Shown here in pieces: positions 25,850-34,890 of a stretch of 64,000 nucleotides of DNA. Position 1 is the first letter of the stretch; each line of letters opens with the position of its first letter. The stretch is from an uncultured bacterium. Its GTDB lineage: Bacteria > Bacillota_I > Bacilli_A > RFN20 > CAG-826. The notes under the pieces were generated by a model. It was not told the origin of the DNA. It did not search any database and saw only the letters and a list, made by a program, of their open reading frames with translations. The DNA is taken from NCBI GenBank assembly GCA_949299165.1, contig CASFZJ010000003.1, positions 1 through 64,000 on the forward strand, given 5' to 3'. Position numbers and translations under genes: made by a program.

Positions 25850-25871
25850 TTAAACTTAATTGGTTTAAAAT
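25850..25871 (+). promoter_or_regulatory. Palindrome over the putative suf operon -10 box
   Basis: TTAAAC (25850-25855) and GTTTAA (25863-25868) form an inverted repeat with a 7-nt spacer. A TAAAAT (25866-25871) -10 candidate overlaps its right arm. The -35 is unclear. A GAGG ribosome site lies 7 nt before sufC ATG 25892. Confidence 0.4.
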
Positions 25872-25891
25872 ATGTTGCTTGAGGAATAACT

Positions 25892-26725
25892 ATGGATGTT
25901 TTAGAGATAAAAGATTTACATGTTACTGTTGAAAACAAAGAAATTTTAAAAGGGTTAAATTTAATTATTAATAAAGGCGAAAAAGTGGCGTTACTTGGCC
26001 CTAATGGACATGGAAAAAGTACCTTACTTAACGCAATTATGGGCAATCCTCGCTATAAAATTACTAAAGGTGAAATTTTATTAAATGGTGAAAATGTTCT
26101 CGAGATGAAAGTCGACGAAAGAAGTAGAAAAGGACTATTTTTAGCTTTCCAAAATCCAGTCGAAATCCCTGGAGTTATTAGTGCTGATTTTTATAAAAGT
26201 GCCATTCAAGAACATAGCGAAAAACGTGTTTCTTTGTATCAATTTTATAAAGTTTTAGATGATGCTTCAAAAGAAGTTAAAATACCTTTTGAAATGTTCA
26301 ATCGTCCACTTAATGATGGATTTAGTGGTGGTGAAAAGAAAAGAAACGAAATTTTACAAATGATGCTTTTAAATCCAAAAATTGCGATGCTTGACGAAAT
26401 AGATAGTGGACTTGATGTTGATGCAATTAACACTGTTAGTGAATGTATCAATAAACAATTTGAAGAAAATGGCACAGGATTTTTAATTATTTCTCACTAC
26501 GCACGTCTTTTTGAATTAATTAAACCTACAAGAAGTGCGGTTATTATTAATGGAAAAGTTGTTTTAGAAGGTGGTCCTGAGGTCTATAAACGTATTGATA
26601 AAGAAGGATACGAGTGGATTAAAGATGAACTTAATATTTCAATTGAAAACGAAAACGAAAAAACAATGAATCAAGTTTCAATTGGAGTTTGTGCTACAAA
26701 AGAGATTATTAAAAATGAAAAGTAA
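25892..26725 (+). CDS. sufC: SufC, Fe-S assembly ATPase
   Basis: SufC is the ABC-type ATPase that powers the SufBCD scaffold. Walker A GPNGHGKST is near residue 35, the signature FSGGEKKRNEI near 148 is SufC-specific, and Walker B AMLDEIDSGLDVDAI follows. At 277 aa it is longer than usual (about 250) because of a Glu/Asn-rich C-terminal tail overlapping sufD. It is the first gene of a sufCDSUB operon, the Firmicute arrangement that uses SufU in place of SufE. Confidence 0.95.
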   Translation: MDVLEIKDLHVTVENKEILKGLNLIINKGEKVALLGPNGHGKSTLLNAIMGNPRYKITKGEILLNGENVLEMKVDERSRKGLFLAFQNPVEIPGVISADFYKSAIQEHSEKRVSLYQFYKVLDDASKEVKIPFEMFNRPLNDGFSGGEKKRNEILQMMLLNPKIAMLDEIDSGLDVDAINTVSECINKQFEENGTGFLIISHYARLFELIKPTRSAVIINGKVVLEGGPEVYKRIDKEGYEWIKDELNISIENENEKTMNQVSIGVCATKEIIKNEK

Positions 26726-27467
26726 TTCTAATAATTTCATATCTTTTTTAAACGAAAAAGAGCAAATTTTAAATGTCAAAAAAGATGAAGTTTTAAACAT
26801 AAATCTTGTTGATGTTTTTGATGCAAATTTAGATATTTTTCTTCAAGAAAATAGTGTTTGCAATTTGCGTATTTTTTATAAAAACGAAAAAAATAGTTTA
26901 GTTTTGCACGGAAATTTAACAAAAAACTCAGTTTTAAATATTTATTTTGCTGATTTTTCAAGTGGTGATTCAACACTTTCAAGTAACGTTATTCTTCTTG
27001 ATGAAAATGCAAAATCTAGCTTTAAATTTTCTTCTTTAACAAAAAATGAAGACCACAAAAAATATTCAATTTCTTTTTCTCATATTGGTGAAAAAACTGT
27101 TTCTGAACTTGAAGGATATTCAGTAAATATGAATTCTTCAAGATTAAAAGTAGAAGGCGTTTCTCACATTGAAAAAGATTCAATCAAATCTAAAGCAAGT
27201 CAAAAAATTAGATCAATTCTTTTTGATGAAACAAGCTCAGCTATCGCAAATCCTATTTTAAAAATTGATTGCGATGATATTGAAGCAAATCACGCTTGCG
27301 CTATTGGTAGTTTAAATGATGATCATCTTTTTTATTTATTAAGTAGAGGAATTCCTCTAAATGATGCAAAAAAACTCATAACTTATGGATATTTAAATCC
27401 AATTGTTCATTATTTTGATGAAGAAGATCAAAAAGAGTTAAAAGAATTAATAGAGGGAGGAATTTAA
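26715..27467 (+). CDS. sufD: SufD-like scaffold protein, short form
   Basis: The 250-aa protein aligns with the C-terminal part of SufD/SufB beta-helix proteins, ending with DDIEANHACAIGSLNDDHLF, YLLSRGIPLNDA and YGYLNPIV. Bacillus SufD is about 430 aa, so the N-terminal helical domain is missing or nearly so. It should still form the SufB-SufD interface and bind SufC. ATG 26715 overlaps the sufC stop. No frameshift is visible upstream: the preceding sequence is intact sufC. Short SufD proteins occur in reduced Bacilli. Confidence 0.82.
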   Translation: MKSNSNNFISFLNEKEQILNVKKDEVLNINLVDVFDANLDIFLQENSVCNLRIFYKNEKNSLVLHGNLTKNSVLNIYFADFSSGDSTLSSNVILLDENAKSSFKFSSLTKNEDHKKYSISFSHIGEKTVSELEGYSVNMNSSRLKVEGVSHIEKDSIKSKASQKIRSILFDETSSAIANPILKIDCDDIEANHACAIGSLNDDHLFYLLSRGIPLNDAKKLITYGYLNPIVHYFDEEDQKELKELIEGGI

Positions 27468-27468
27468 A

Positions 27469-28704
27469 ATGTTTGATGTAAAAAAGATTAGAAAAGACTT
27501 CCCGATGCTTGATGGAACTAAAAAAAGTGCCAATAACAAGCCATTAATTTATTTTGATAACGCTGCAACAACTTTTAAACCATATTCAGTTATTGAAGCA
27601 TGTGATGAATATTATAAAAACGAATCAGTAAATGCCCATCGTGGAGATTATGATGTAGCTTATAAAGTTGATTCAAAAATTGATGAAATTAGAGAAAAAG
27701 TTGCAAAATTTTTTAACGCTAAAAAAATCGAAATTGTTTTTACTAGTGGTTGCTCAATGAGCATGAATCTTGTTGCATTTGGTTATGGTTTTAAATATCT
27801 AAAAGAGGGCGATGAAATTTTGCTTACTGAAGCAGAACATGCAAGTAATGTTTTACCTTGGTTTAAAGTTAGTGAACTAACTGGTGCCAAAATTCGATAT
27901 ATTCCTTTAACAAATGAAGGTCGATTAACTCCTGAGAACCTTAAAAAAGTAATGAATGAACATGTAAAAGTCGTAAGTGTTGCTCAAGTCACTAATGTAT
28001 TGGGTTTTAAAAATGACATTAAAGAATTATCTAAAATTGCTCATGAATTTGGTGCGATTTTAGTTTGTGATGCTGCTCAAAGTGCACCTCATATGAAAAT
28101 TGATGTTAAAGATTTAGATTGTGACTTTATGTGTTTAAGTGGACACAAAATGTGTGGACCAACTGGAATTGGTGTTTTATATGGGAAATATGATCTTTTA
28201 AAAATCACTGATCCTTTTATGACAGGAGGTGGAGATAACGCTCGCTTTGATATGTGTGGAAACGTTGCTTATCTTGAACCACCTGCAAAGTTTGAAGCTG
28301 GCACCATGAATATTGCTGGAATTTATGGACTTGGCGCTGCAATTGATTATTTAAGTGCTATCGGAATGGATGAAATTGAAAAATATGAAATAGAACTTCA
28401 TGATTATGCAATTTCTAAACTTAAAACAATAAAAGATTTAATCATTTATAACGAAACTGCGGATAGTGGAATTATCACGCTCAACTATAAAGGTGTCTTT
28501 GCTCAAGATGAAGCCAGTTATTTAAACAGTCATGGAATTTGTGTAAGAAGTGGTGAACACTGCGCAAAACTTTTAAAAGATATCTTAAAAGTACCAGCAA
28601 CGGTTAGAGTTAGTTTATATTTTTATAACACTAAAGAAGAAATTGATGCTTTATATGAAGCGCTTAAAAATGGAGGTAATTTTCTAGATGCCTATTTCAA
28701 TTAG
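27469..28704 (+). CDS. sufS: SufS cysteine desulfurase
   Basis: This 411-aa PLP enzyme abstracts sulfur from cysteine for cluster assembly. The internal aldimine lysine lies in LSGHKMCGPTG, and the catalytic cysteine in RSGEHCAKLL, the R-x-G-x-H-C motif of the SufS class. AEHASNVLPW is also family-typical. GGGAGG precedes ATG 27469. It overlaps sufU by 17 nt, consistent with SufS-SufU acting as a pair. Confidence 0.95.
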   Translation: MFDVKKIRKDFPMLDGTKKSANNKPLIYFDNAATTFKPYSVIEACDEYYKNESVNAHRGDYDVAYKVDSKIDEIREKVAKFFNAKKIEIVFTSGCSMSMNLVAFGYGFKYLKEGDEILLTEAEHASNVLPWFKVSELTGAKIRYIPLTNEGRLTPENLKKVMNEHVKVVSVAQVTNVLGFKNDIKELSKIAHEFGAILVCDAAQSAPHMKIDVKDLDCDFMCLSGHKMCGPTGIGVLYGKYDLLKITDPFMTGGGDNARFDMCGNVAYLEPPAKFEAGTMNIAGIYGLGAAIDYLSAIGMDEIEKYEIELHDYAISKLKTIKDLIIYNETADSGIITLNYKGVFAQDEASYLNSHGICVRSGEHCAKLLKDILKVPATVRVSLYFYNTKEEIDALYEALKNGGNFLDAYFN

Positions 28705-29131
28705 TCCTCAAATGATGAGAGAAATCATCATGGATCATTACAATAATCCAATTAATAAAAAAGTTCCTAGTGATTTAAATGGTTATAAATCTATTAGAAT
28801 GGATAGTGATTCATGCATTGATGACATTACAATTTATTTAAAAATTGTTGATGATAAGATAGTTGATGCTTCTTTTGATGGAGTAGCTTGCACAATTTCA
28901 ACTGCAAGTACTGATATTTTATGTGAACTCATTAAAGAAAAAAGCACTAAAGACGCTTTATATATTGTCGAACAATATAAAAATATGATTTATGAAAAAG
29001 AATTTGATGATTCTGTTTTAGATGAATTAATTGTTTTTATTAATACTCATAAACAAGCAGCACGTATTAAATGCGCAACTCTTGGATCAAATGGAATCGA
29101 AGATATAATTGATGGAAAAAGCGATAAGTAA
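28688..29131 (+). CDS. sufU: SufU, zinc-dependent sulfurtransferase
   Basis: The 147-aa protein keeps the SufU ligands: Cys and Asp in SDSCIDD, Cys in [10 protein letters not shown] and Cys in RIKCATLG. SufU accepts persulfide sulfur from SufS. An insert of about 20 residues before the last cysteine, compared with IscU, is the SufU form. GGAGGT precedes ATG 28688 by 10 nt, inside sufS. The usual CGD ligand motif reads CID, keeping both side-chain ligands. Confidence 0.93.
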   Translation: MPISISPQMMREIIMDHYNNPINKKVPSDLNGYKSIRMDSDSCIDDITIYLKIVDDKIVDASFDGVACTISTASTDILCELIKEKSTKDALYIVEQYKNMIYEKEFDDSVLDELIVFINTHKQAARIKCATLGSNGIEDIIDGKSDK

Positions 29132-29133
29132 TT

Positions 29134-30543
29134 ATGGATGAGAAAGAAAAGATAAATTTAAAAGAAGATAAAGAATATCAATATAACTTTAAAGATAAAG
29201 TTGATAGCATTTTTTCAACTGGTAAAGGAATTAATGAAGAAGTTGTAAAAGAAATTTCGCGTGCCAAAAACGAACCAGAATGGATGTTAAATTTTAGACT
29301 TGATGCTTATCGTAAATTCGTTAAAATGCCTTTTCCAAACTTTGGACCAGATGTTACAAATTTAGATTTTGATAGTTTTACTTATTTCACGCGTTATGCA
29401 AAAGGCGACAAAACAAACTGGGAAGAAGTTCCAGAAACAATTAAAAATACATTTAAAAAACTTGGTATTCCTGAACAAGAACAAAAATATTTAAGTGGAG
29501 CTGCCACTCAATATGAATCTGAAATGGTTTATCACAATATGCTTAAAGAAGTCGAAGAAAAAGGCGTTATTTTTCTTTCCACTGATATGGCACTTAAACT
29601 TTATCCTGATTTAGTTAAGAAATTTTTTGGTACAGTTGTGCCAGTTGCTGATAATAAATTTTCAGCATTAAATGGAGCAGTTTGGAGTGGAGGAAGTTTT
29701 ATTTATGTTCCAAAAGGTGTAAAACTTGAAAAACCTCTTCAATCTTATTTTAGAATTAACAACGAAAAAACTGGACAATTTGAAAGAACTCTGATTGTTT
29801 GCGATGAAGGAAGTGATGTGCATTATGTTGAAGGATGTACCGCTCCAATTTATTCAAAAGAATCACTTCATGCTGCAGTTGTTGAAATTATTGTCATGAA
29901 AGGTGCAAAATGTCGTTATTCAACTGTTCAAAATTGGTCGAATAATATCGTAAATTTAGTTACTAAAAGAGCTTATGTTTATGAAGATGGCATAATGGAG
30001 TGGATTGATGGAAATATTGGTAGTCAAATCAATATGAAATATCCTGCATGTGTCTTAAAGGGTGAAAGAGCAAAAGGAATTTGCATTTCAATTGCAGTTG
30101 CTGGAAAAGGTCAATTCCAAGATGCAGGAGCAAGAATGATTCACGAAGCGCCAAACACTACAAGTTCAATCATTTCTAAATCGATTGTTAAAAATGGTGG
30201 TATTTCCAACTATCGTGGAACTTGCAGAATTAAAAAAGAAGCAATTAACTCTAAAGCTCATGTTGAATGTGACACATTAATTCTTGATTCAATCTCTAAA
30301 TCAGATACTATACCAAAGAATGAATGCCACAATAATTCTAGTTTCTTAGAACACGAAGCAACAGTTAGTAAAATCAGCGAAGATCAATTATTCTATCTGA
30401 TGAGTAGAGGAATTAGCGAAAAAGATGCTACTCAAATGATTATTATGGGATTTATTGAACCATTCTCAAAAGAATTACCAATGGAATATGCAGTTGAGCT
30501 TAATCAACTTATTAAAATGGATATGGAGGGAAGTGTTGGTTAA
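29134..30543 (+). CDS. sufB: SufB, Fe-S scaffold
   Basis: The 469-aa protein is the main scaffold on which SufBCD builds [4Fe-4S] clusters. [44 protein letters not shown] and, near the end, [20 protein letters not shown] are family signatures. The length is full, unlike its short partner SufD. It starts 3 nt after sufU, and its stop overlaps mnmG as TAATG, so the suf operon runs into the mnmG-parB group with no terminator. Confidence 0.96.
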   Translation: MDEKEKINLKEDKEYQYNFKDKVDSIFSTGKGINEEVVKEISRAKNEPEWMLNFRLDAYRKFVKMPFPNFGPDVTNLDFDSFTYFTRYAKGDKTNWEEVPETIKNTFKKLGIPEQEQKYLSGAATQYESEMVYHNMLKEVEEKGVIFLSTDMALKLYPDLVKKFFGTVVPVADNKFSALNGAVWSGGSFIYVPKGVKLEKPLQSYFRINNEKTGQFERTLIVCDEGSDVHYVEGCTAPIYSKESLHAAVVEIIVMKGAKCRYSTVQNWSNNIVNLVTKRAYVYEDGIMEWIDGNIGSQINMKYPACVLKGERAKGICISIAVAGKGQFQDAGARMIHEAPNTTSSIISKSIVKNGGISNYRGTCRIKKEAINSKAHVECDTLILDSISKSDTIPKNECHNNSSFLEHEATVSKISEDQLFYLMSRGISEKDATQMIIMGFIEPFSKELPMEYAVELNQLIKMDMEGSVG

Positions 30544-32432
30544 TGATTAATTACGATTATGATGTAATTGTAGTTGGTGGAGGTCACGCAGGATGTGAGG
30601 CTTCTTTTGCATGCGCCCATCGAGGCGACAACACTTTATTGATTACTTTAAATATAAAAATGGCGGCCAACATGCCTTGCAACCCTTCGATTGGCGGAAG
30701 TGCTAAAGGAATTGTAGTCCGTGAAATTGATGCTCTTGGCGGCATGATGGGTAAAATATGTGACCAAGAATATCTTCAAATGAAGATGTTAAATACTAAA
30801 AAAGGACCTGGTGTTCAATGTTTAAGGGCTCAAGCTGATAAAAAAAGATATCCTCACCACATGCAAGAAGCGCTTTTAAATACTAAAAATTTAACAGTTA
30901 TCGAAGGTGAAGTTAAAAAAGTGCTTCATGATGAAGAAAAAGTAATTGGTGTTGTTTTAGATAACGGCAAAGAAATATATGGAAAAGCGATAGTTCTTGC
31001 AACCGGAACATATATGGACAGCGAAATATTAAGAGGACACACTAAAATTTCGGCAGGACCTGATGGAGAAAAACCAAGTGTAGGATTAAGTGATTCATTA
31101 AAAGAAATGGGTTTAAAACTTCAAAGATTAAAAACCGGAACTCCACAAAGAATCGCAAAAGAATCGATTGATTTCTCAAAAACCGAGATTCAATATGGAA
31201 ATGTTGAAGATCAAGCTTTTAGTTACGAAACTCATTCATTTATTCCTTTAAAAGATCAAATTCCATGCTGGTTAATTTATACAACTCCAAAAACACATGA
31301 AATTATTCGTGCAAATTTAGATAAAAGTGCAATGTATGGAGGGCTTGTAACAGGTGTTGGACCAAGATATTGTCCTTCAATTGAAGATAAAATCGTTAGA
31401 TTTTCTGATAAACCTCGTCATCAATTGTTCCTAGAACCTGAAAGTTATGATACTAATTCAATTTATCTTCAAGGTTTTTCAACAAGTATGCCAGAGGATG
31501 TTCAAATAGAAATGGTTCATTCTTTACCAGGTCTCGAAAATGCAAAAATTTTAAAATATGCTTATGCGATTGAATATGAGGCGCTTGAAAGTGATGAATT
31601 TGATGTTTCATTAATGACCAAAAAACGGAAAGGTTTATTTATTAGTGGCCAAATTTGCGGCACAAGCGGATATGAAGAAGCCGCAGGATTAGGTTTAATA
31701 GCTGGAATTAACGCTTCTAAATATATCCATGGCGAAGAACCTTTTGTTCTTAAAAGGGATGAAGCTTATATTGGTGTAATGATTGATGATTTAATTACCA
31801 AAGGCACAAAAGAACCTTATAGATTATTAAGTAGCAGAGCTGAATATCGTTTACTTTTAAGAAGCGATAACGCTGATCTTAGACTTACTGAATATGGTCA
31901 CCAACTTGGTTTAATTAGCGAAGAAAGATATCAAAAATTCGTTGAAAAGAAGGAAAAAATGCATAAAATTGCTGAAATTCTTGATAAAACATATTTTGGT
32001 GCAACAAGTAATATTAACTCTTATTTAACTTCGCTCGGCTATGAAAAACTTTCTAGCGGCGTTAAAGGAACCGATATTTTAAAAAGAAATGGTGTTTCCT
32101 ATCATGAACTTAAAAATTATTTACCAATTAATGAAGATTTAAAACTTGATAATTTAAGTGAATTTGAGTTGGAAGTCATGATTAAGTATCAGGGATATAT
32201 TGAAAATGAAAGAAAAGAGGCACAAAAATTTAGAAAATTGGAAAATATTAAACTTTCCAAAGATATTGATTATCTAAATATGGATGGTTTAAGACTTGAA
32301 GCGAGACAAAAATTAGATAAAGTTAAACCTGATACATTAGGTCAAGCAAGTAGAATTAGTGGAGTAAATCCTAGCGATATTTCTGTTTTGGTATTAAATT
32401 TAAAAAAAGTGAAAGATTATGTTAATAAATGA
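30543..32432 (+). CDS. mnmG: tRNA uridine-5-carboxymethylaminomethyl modification enzyme MnmG
   Basis: This FAD enzyme works with MnmE at U34 of tRNAs. The GGGHAGCEAS dinucleotide loop is at about 12-21, followed by NPSIGGSAKG, and the C-terminal helical tail ends near KDY. The 629-aa length is normal. mnmG followed by rsmG and parA-parB is a classical near-origin cluster, though here mnmE is not upstream and suf genes are instead, so the locus is rearranged. Confidence 0.96.
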   Translation: MINYDYDVIVVGGGHAGCEASFACAHRGDNTLLITLNIKMAANMPCNPSIGGSAKGIVVREIDALGGMMGKICDQEYLQMKMLNTKKGPGVQCLRAQADKKRYPHHMQEALLNTKNLTVIEGEVKKVLHDEEKVIGVVLDNGKEIYGKAIVLATGTYMDSEILRGHTKISAGPDGEKPSVGLSDSLKEMGLKLQRLKTGTPQRIAKESIDFSKTEIQYGNVEDQAFSYETHSFIPLKDQIPCWLIYTTPKTHEIIRANLDKSAMYGGLVTGVGPRYCPSIEDKIVRFSDKPRHQLFLEPESYDTNSIYLQGFSTSMPEDVQIEMVHSLPGLENAKILKYAYAIEYEALESDEFDVSLMTKKRKGLFISGQICGTSGYEEAAGLGLIAGINASKYIHGEEPFVLKRDEAYIGVMIDDLITKGTKEPYRLLSSRAEYRLLLRSDNADLRLTEYGHQLGLISEERYQKFVEKKEKMHKIAEILDKTYFGATSNINSYLTSLGYEKLSSGVKGTDILKRNGVSYHELKNYLPINEDLKLDNLSEFELEVMIKYQGYIENERKEAQKFRKLENIKLSKDIDYLNMDGLRLEARQKLDKVKPDTLGQASRISGVNPSDISVLVLNLKKVKDYVNK

Positions 32433-33123
32433 TTTAAAAAATATAGATTTTCTTAAAGAACTTGATGAAAATAAACTTTTTTTGTTGGAAAAATACCAAA
32501 ATTTAACTTTAGAAATGAATAAAGTTATGAATTTAACTGGCAATGATACTCCTGAAGAATTCGCAACAAAAAATGTTTTAGATTCATTACTATTAATTAA
32601 ATATTTGGATTTTGATATTAAAGGAAAAAATATTATTGATATCGGAAGTGGGGCAGGTTTACCAGGTATTCCCCTTGCTATTTATTTTCCTGAAACGAAT
32701 TTCTATTTATTAGAACCAATTAAAAAAAGATGTAATTTCTTAAATAAAGTTGTCGAGGAACTTTCATTGAAAAATGTAGTAGTTATTAATGGACGTGCTG
32801 AAGAATTAGTAAAAGAAAAAAGATCTTTTTTTGATGTTGCAACCGCTCGAGCAGTGTCTAGTTTAAACATACTTTTAGAGCTTGCAATGCCTTTAGTTAA
32901 AATTGGTGGCATTTTTATCTCCTATAAGGGTAAAAATTACGAAAAGGAGTTAATTAGTAGTAAATTAGCACTTAACGAGTTGAATTCTAGTAGTAAATTA
33001 GTAGTAAATTGTGTAGTTCCAAATACTAATGATGAGAGAAGTTTTTTATTTTTTGAAAAAAAAGAAGAAATTTCTAACAAATATCCAAGAAGTTATAGTT
33101 TAATAAAAAAGAGACCTTTATGA
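32419..33123 (+). CDS. rsmG: 16S rRNA m7G527 methyltransferase RsmG
   Basis: The 234-aa SAM methyltransferase has NVLDSLLLIKYLDF followed by DIGSGAGLPGIPLAI (motif I), ATARAVSSLN and SYKGKNYEKEL. It methylates G527 of 16S rRNA. It overlaps mnmG by 14 nt, and its stop overlaps the parA start (ATGA). The gidA-gidB adjacency is conserved widely. Confidence 0.95.
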   Translation: MLINDLKNIDFLKELDENKLFLLEKYQNLTLEMNKVMNLTGNDTPEEFATKNVLDSLLLIKYLDFDIKGKNIIDIGSGAGLPGIPLAIYFPETNFYLLEPIKKRCNFLNKVVEELSLKNVVVINGRAEELVKEKRSFFDVATARAVSSLNILLELAMPLVKIGGIFISYKGKNYEKELISSKLALNELNSSSKLVVNCVVPNTNDERSFLFFEKKEEISNKYPRSYSLIKKRPL

Positions 33124-33917
33124 GTTGGATTATTTCGATTGTTAATCAAAAAGGCGGTGTAGGAAAAACAACGACCGCTATAAATTTAGCTTCTTCTTTG
33201 TCAAATTTTGGGAAGAAAGTTTTAATAGTGGATTTTGATGCCCAAGGTAATAGTTCAAGAGGTTATGGAATTGATATTTCATTATTAAATAAAACAATTT
33301 ACGAAGCTCTTATTGGAAAATATGATATTAATGCTATTATAAAGAAGACATTAGTTAAAAATGTTGATGTTGCACCAGCAAATTTGAGATTATCTAATTT
33401 TGAAAGTGAAACTGTCGGAACAACTCAAGAACCATTTAAAATTCTTAAAAATGCTTTATCAAAACTTACTAAAAATTATGATTTTATCTTAATTGATTGC
33501 CCACCAAGTTTAGGACTTTTGTCAATTAATGCTTTAAGCGCATCAAATTCAGCTTTAATCCCAGTTCAATGTGAATATTTTGCAATGGAAGGATTAGCAC
33601 AAGTCTTAGCAATTATTAAAAGAGTGCAATCTTCCTATAATCATGACCTTGAAATTGAAGGATTTTTGCTGACAATGTATGAAACTCGTTCAACTTTAGG
33701 TAAAGAAATCGTTAGTCAAGTACGTGGACTTTTTAGAGAAAATACATTTAATGTCGAAATTCCACGTAATATTTCAATTAGTGAATCAAGCGGAAAAGGT
33801 ATTCCGGTAAATTTATATAAGCCAACCAGTGCTGGAGCAAGAGCTTACATGCAACTTGCAAAGGAGATTTTAGAAAATGAAAGCAGAAGAAAAGAAGAAC
33901 GGAACCGTTCAAAGTGA
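33120..33917 (+). CDS. parA: ParA/Soj chromosome-partitioning ATPase
   Basis: The 265-aa deviant Walker ATPase has NQKGGVGKTTTAINLASSL at 8-26, VDFDAQGNSSRG and DFILIDCPPSLGLL. It oscillates on the nucleoid and moves ParB-bound origins. Its last 41 nt overlap parB in another frame. No parS site was found by eye in this window, so the sites should lie elsewhere near the origin. Confidence 0.95.
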   Translation: MSWIISIVNQKGGVGKTTTAINLASSLSNFGKKVLIVDFDAQGNSSRGYGIDISLLNKTIYEALIGKYDINAIIKKTLVKNVDVAPANLRLSNFESETVGTTQEPFKILKNALSKLTKNYDFILIDCPPSLGLLSINALSASNSALIPVQCEYFAMEGLAQVLAIIKRVQSSYNHDLEIEGFLLTMYETRSTLGKEIVSQVRGLFRENTFNVEIPRNISISESSGKGIPVNLYKPTSAGARAYMQLAKEILENESRRKEERNRSK

Positions 33918-34710
33918 CTTAAAAACTTTAATTGAACGTTTCTCAAAAAATGATGTTATCAGCGACATCGACAAAAATTATCAAAGAGAAAATGTTAAAT
34001 ATTTAACATATGATGATATTGTTGATAATGCATTTATTAAAGAAGCAAAAATCGATAAAGAAACTATCAAAAACATCGAAAAATCTATCATTGAAAGAGG
34101 TATTTATAATCCTTTAATTGTTAGAGAAAGCAAAAAAGGAAAATATGAAGTAATTATTGGTAGAAAAAGATGGCTTGCTTCTAAAAAACTTGAATATAAA
34201 AAGATCCCTGTAATTATTAAAAATTACGATGATCAAGAAACATTATTAATTCTTCTTTGCGATGCAAGGGAAAATAAAAACTTTAATCCAATCGAAATTG
34301 CTTTAGTTATAAAACATTTAGCTGAAGATTTTGGTTATAAAATGAAAGATATTGCTGATATTATGCATGTTTCTACTGGTCAAGTAAGTAATTATATTTC
34401 CTTATTATCTATGCCAGAAGATGTTATTTATGATATCTCAACAAATAAACTTTCATTTGGTCACGCAAAAGCTATTTCTAGACTTAAAGAAAAAGATATC
34501 AAAACAATTATTAAAAAGATTTATGCTTATAATTTAAGCGTTAGAGATACTGAAAAACTCGCATTTAATCTTGAAGACAAAAATTTAAAGATCAAAAAAG
34601 ATTATGTTATTAGAAAGAAAGATAAAAGTATTATTATCAAGATTAATAACGATGTAAATTTTGATAAAATCTACAAAAAAATCTCGGAATTTTTAAAAAA
34701 AGAAATATAA
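33877..34710 (+). CDS. parB: ParB/Spo0J-like partition protein
   Basis: The 277-aa protein has the ParB N-terminal CTPase region with YNPLIVRESKKGKYEVIIGRKRWLAS and ENKNFNPIEIALVIKHL, then a helix-turn-helix (MKDIADIMHVSTGQVSNYI) and a short C-terminal dimerisation part. The G-E-R-R-x-R-A motif appears as GRKRWLA, which is a departure. ATG 33877 is served by AGGAG inside parA. The 41-nt overlap with parA is unusually long. It could be Noc rather than ParB; the adjacency to parA favours ParB. Confidence 0.88.
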   Translation: MKAEEKKNGTVQSDLKTLIERFSKNDVISDIDKNYQRENVKYLTYDDIVDNAFIKEAKIDKETIKNIEKSIIERGIYNPLIVRESKKGKYEVIIGRKRWLASKKLEYKKIPVIIKNYDDQETLLILLCDARENKNFNPIEIALVIKHLAEDFGYKMKDIADIMHVSTGQVSNYISLLSMPEDVIYDISTNKLSFGHAKAISRLKEKDIKTIIKKIYAYNLSVRDTEKLAFNLEDKNLKIKKDYVIRKKDKSIIIKINNDVNFDKIYKKISEFLKKEI

Positions 34711-34725
34711 ATTTGAAAATTAGTA

Positions 34726-34731
34726 TATAAT
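34726..34731 (+). promoter_or_regulatory. -10 box of the ribU transcript
   Basis: A perfect TATAAT lies 5 nt upstream of the FMN aptamer. No good -35 was found at the correct spacing. Confidence 0.45.
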
Positions 34732-34735
34732 AAAA

Positions 34736-34845
34736 TTGCTTCAGGGACGGTGAGATTCCGTATTGGTGGTAAACCCCACGAGAGTTAAAACTCAGAACTA
34801 GCGAAATTCTAGTGGCAGCAGTTAAAGTCTGATATAAAGAAGTGA
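34736..34845 (+). promoter_or_regulatory. FMN riboswitch aptamer (RFN element)
   Basis: The RFN consensus blocks are all present in order: CAGGGACGGTGAGATTCCG, TTGGTGGTAAACCCCACGAG, GAACTAGCGAAATTCTAGTG and GGCAGCAGTTAAAGTCTGAT. Helix P1 pairs TTGCTTC (34736-34742) with GAAGTGA (34839-34845), using two G-U pairs. It senses flavin mononucleotide and should repress the riboflavin importer below. Confidence 0.95.
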
Positions 34846-34859
34846 TATATAACTTTTTT

Positions 34860-34890
34860 AGGACCTGGAGTGTTTGGAGGTCCTTTTTTT
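34860..34890 (+). terminator. Riboswitch terminator that also hides the ribU ribosome site
   Basis: AGGACCT (34860-34866) pairs with AGGTCCT (34878-34884), followed by T residues to 34890. The Shine-Dalgarno GGAGG (34876-34880) lies partly in the 3' arm, so the same hairpin could stop transcription and block translation. Confidence 0.8.

Noticed and set aside
26682-26714. Longer SufD start at 26682
   Set aside because: The extension reads out of sufC coding sequence without family similarity; ATG 26715 overlaps the sufC stop as elsewhere in the operon.
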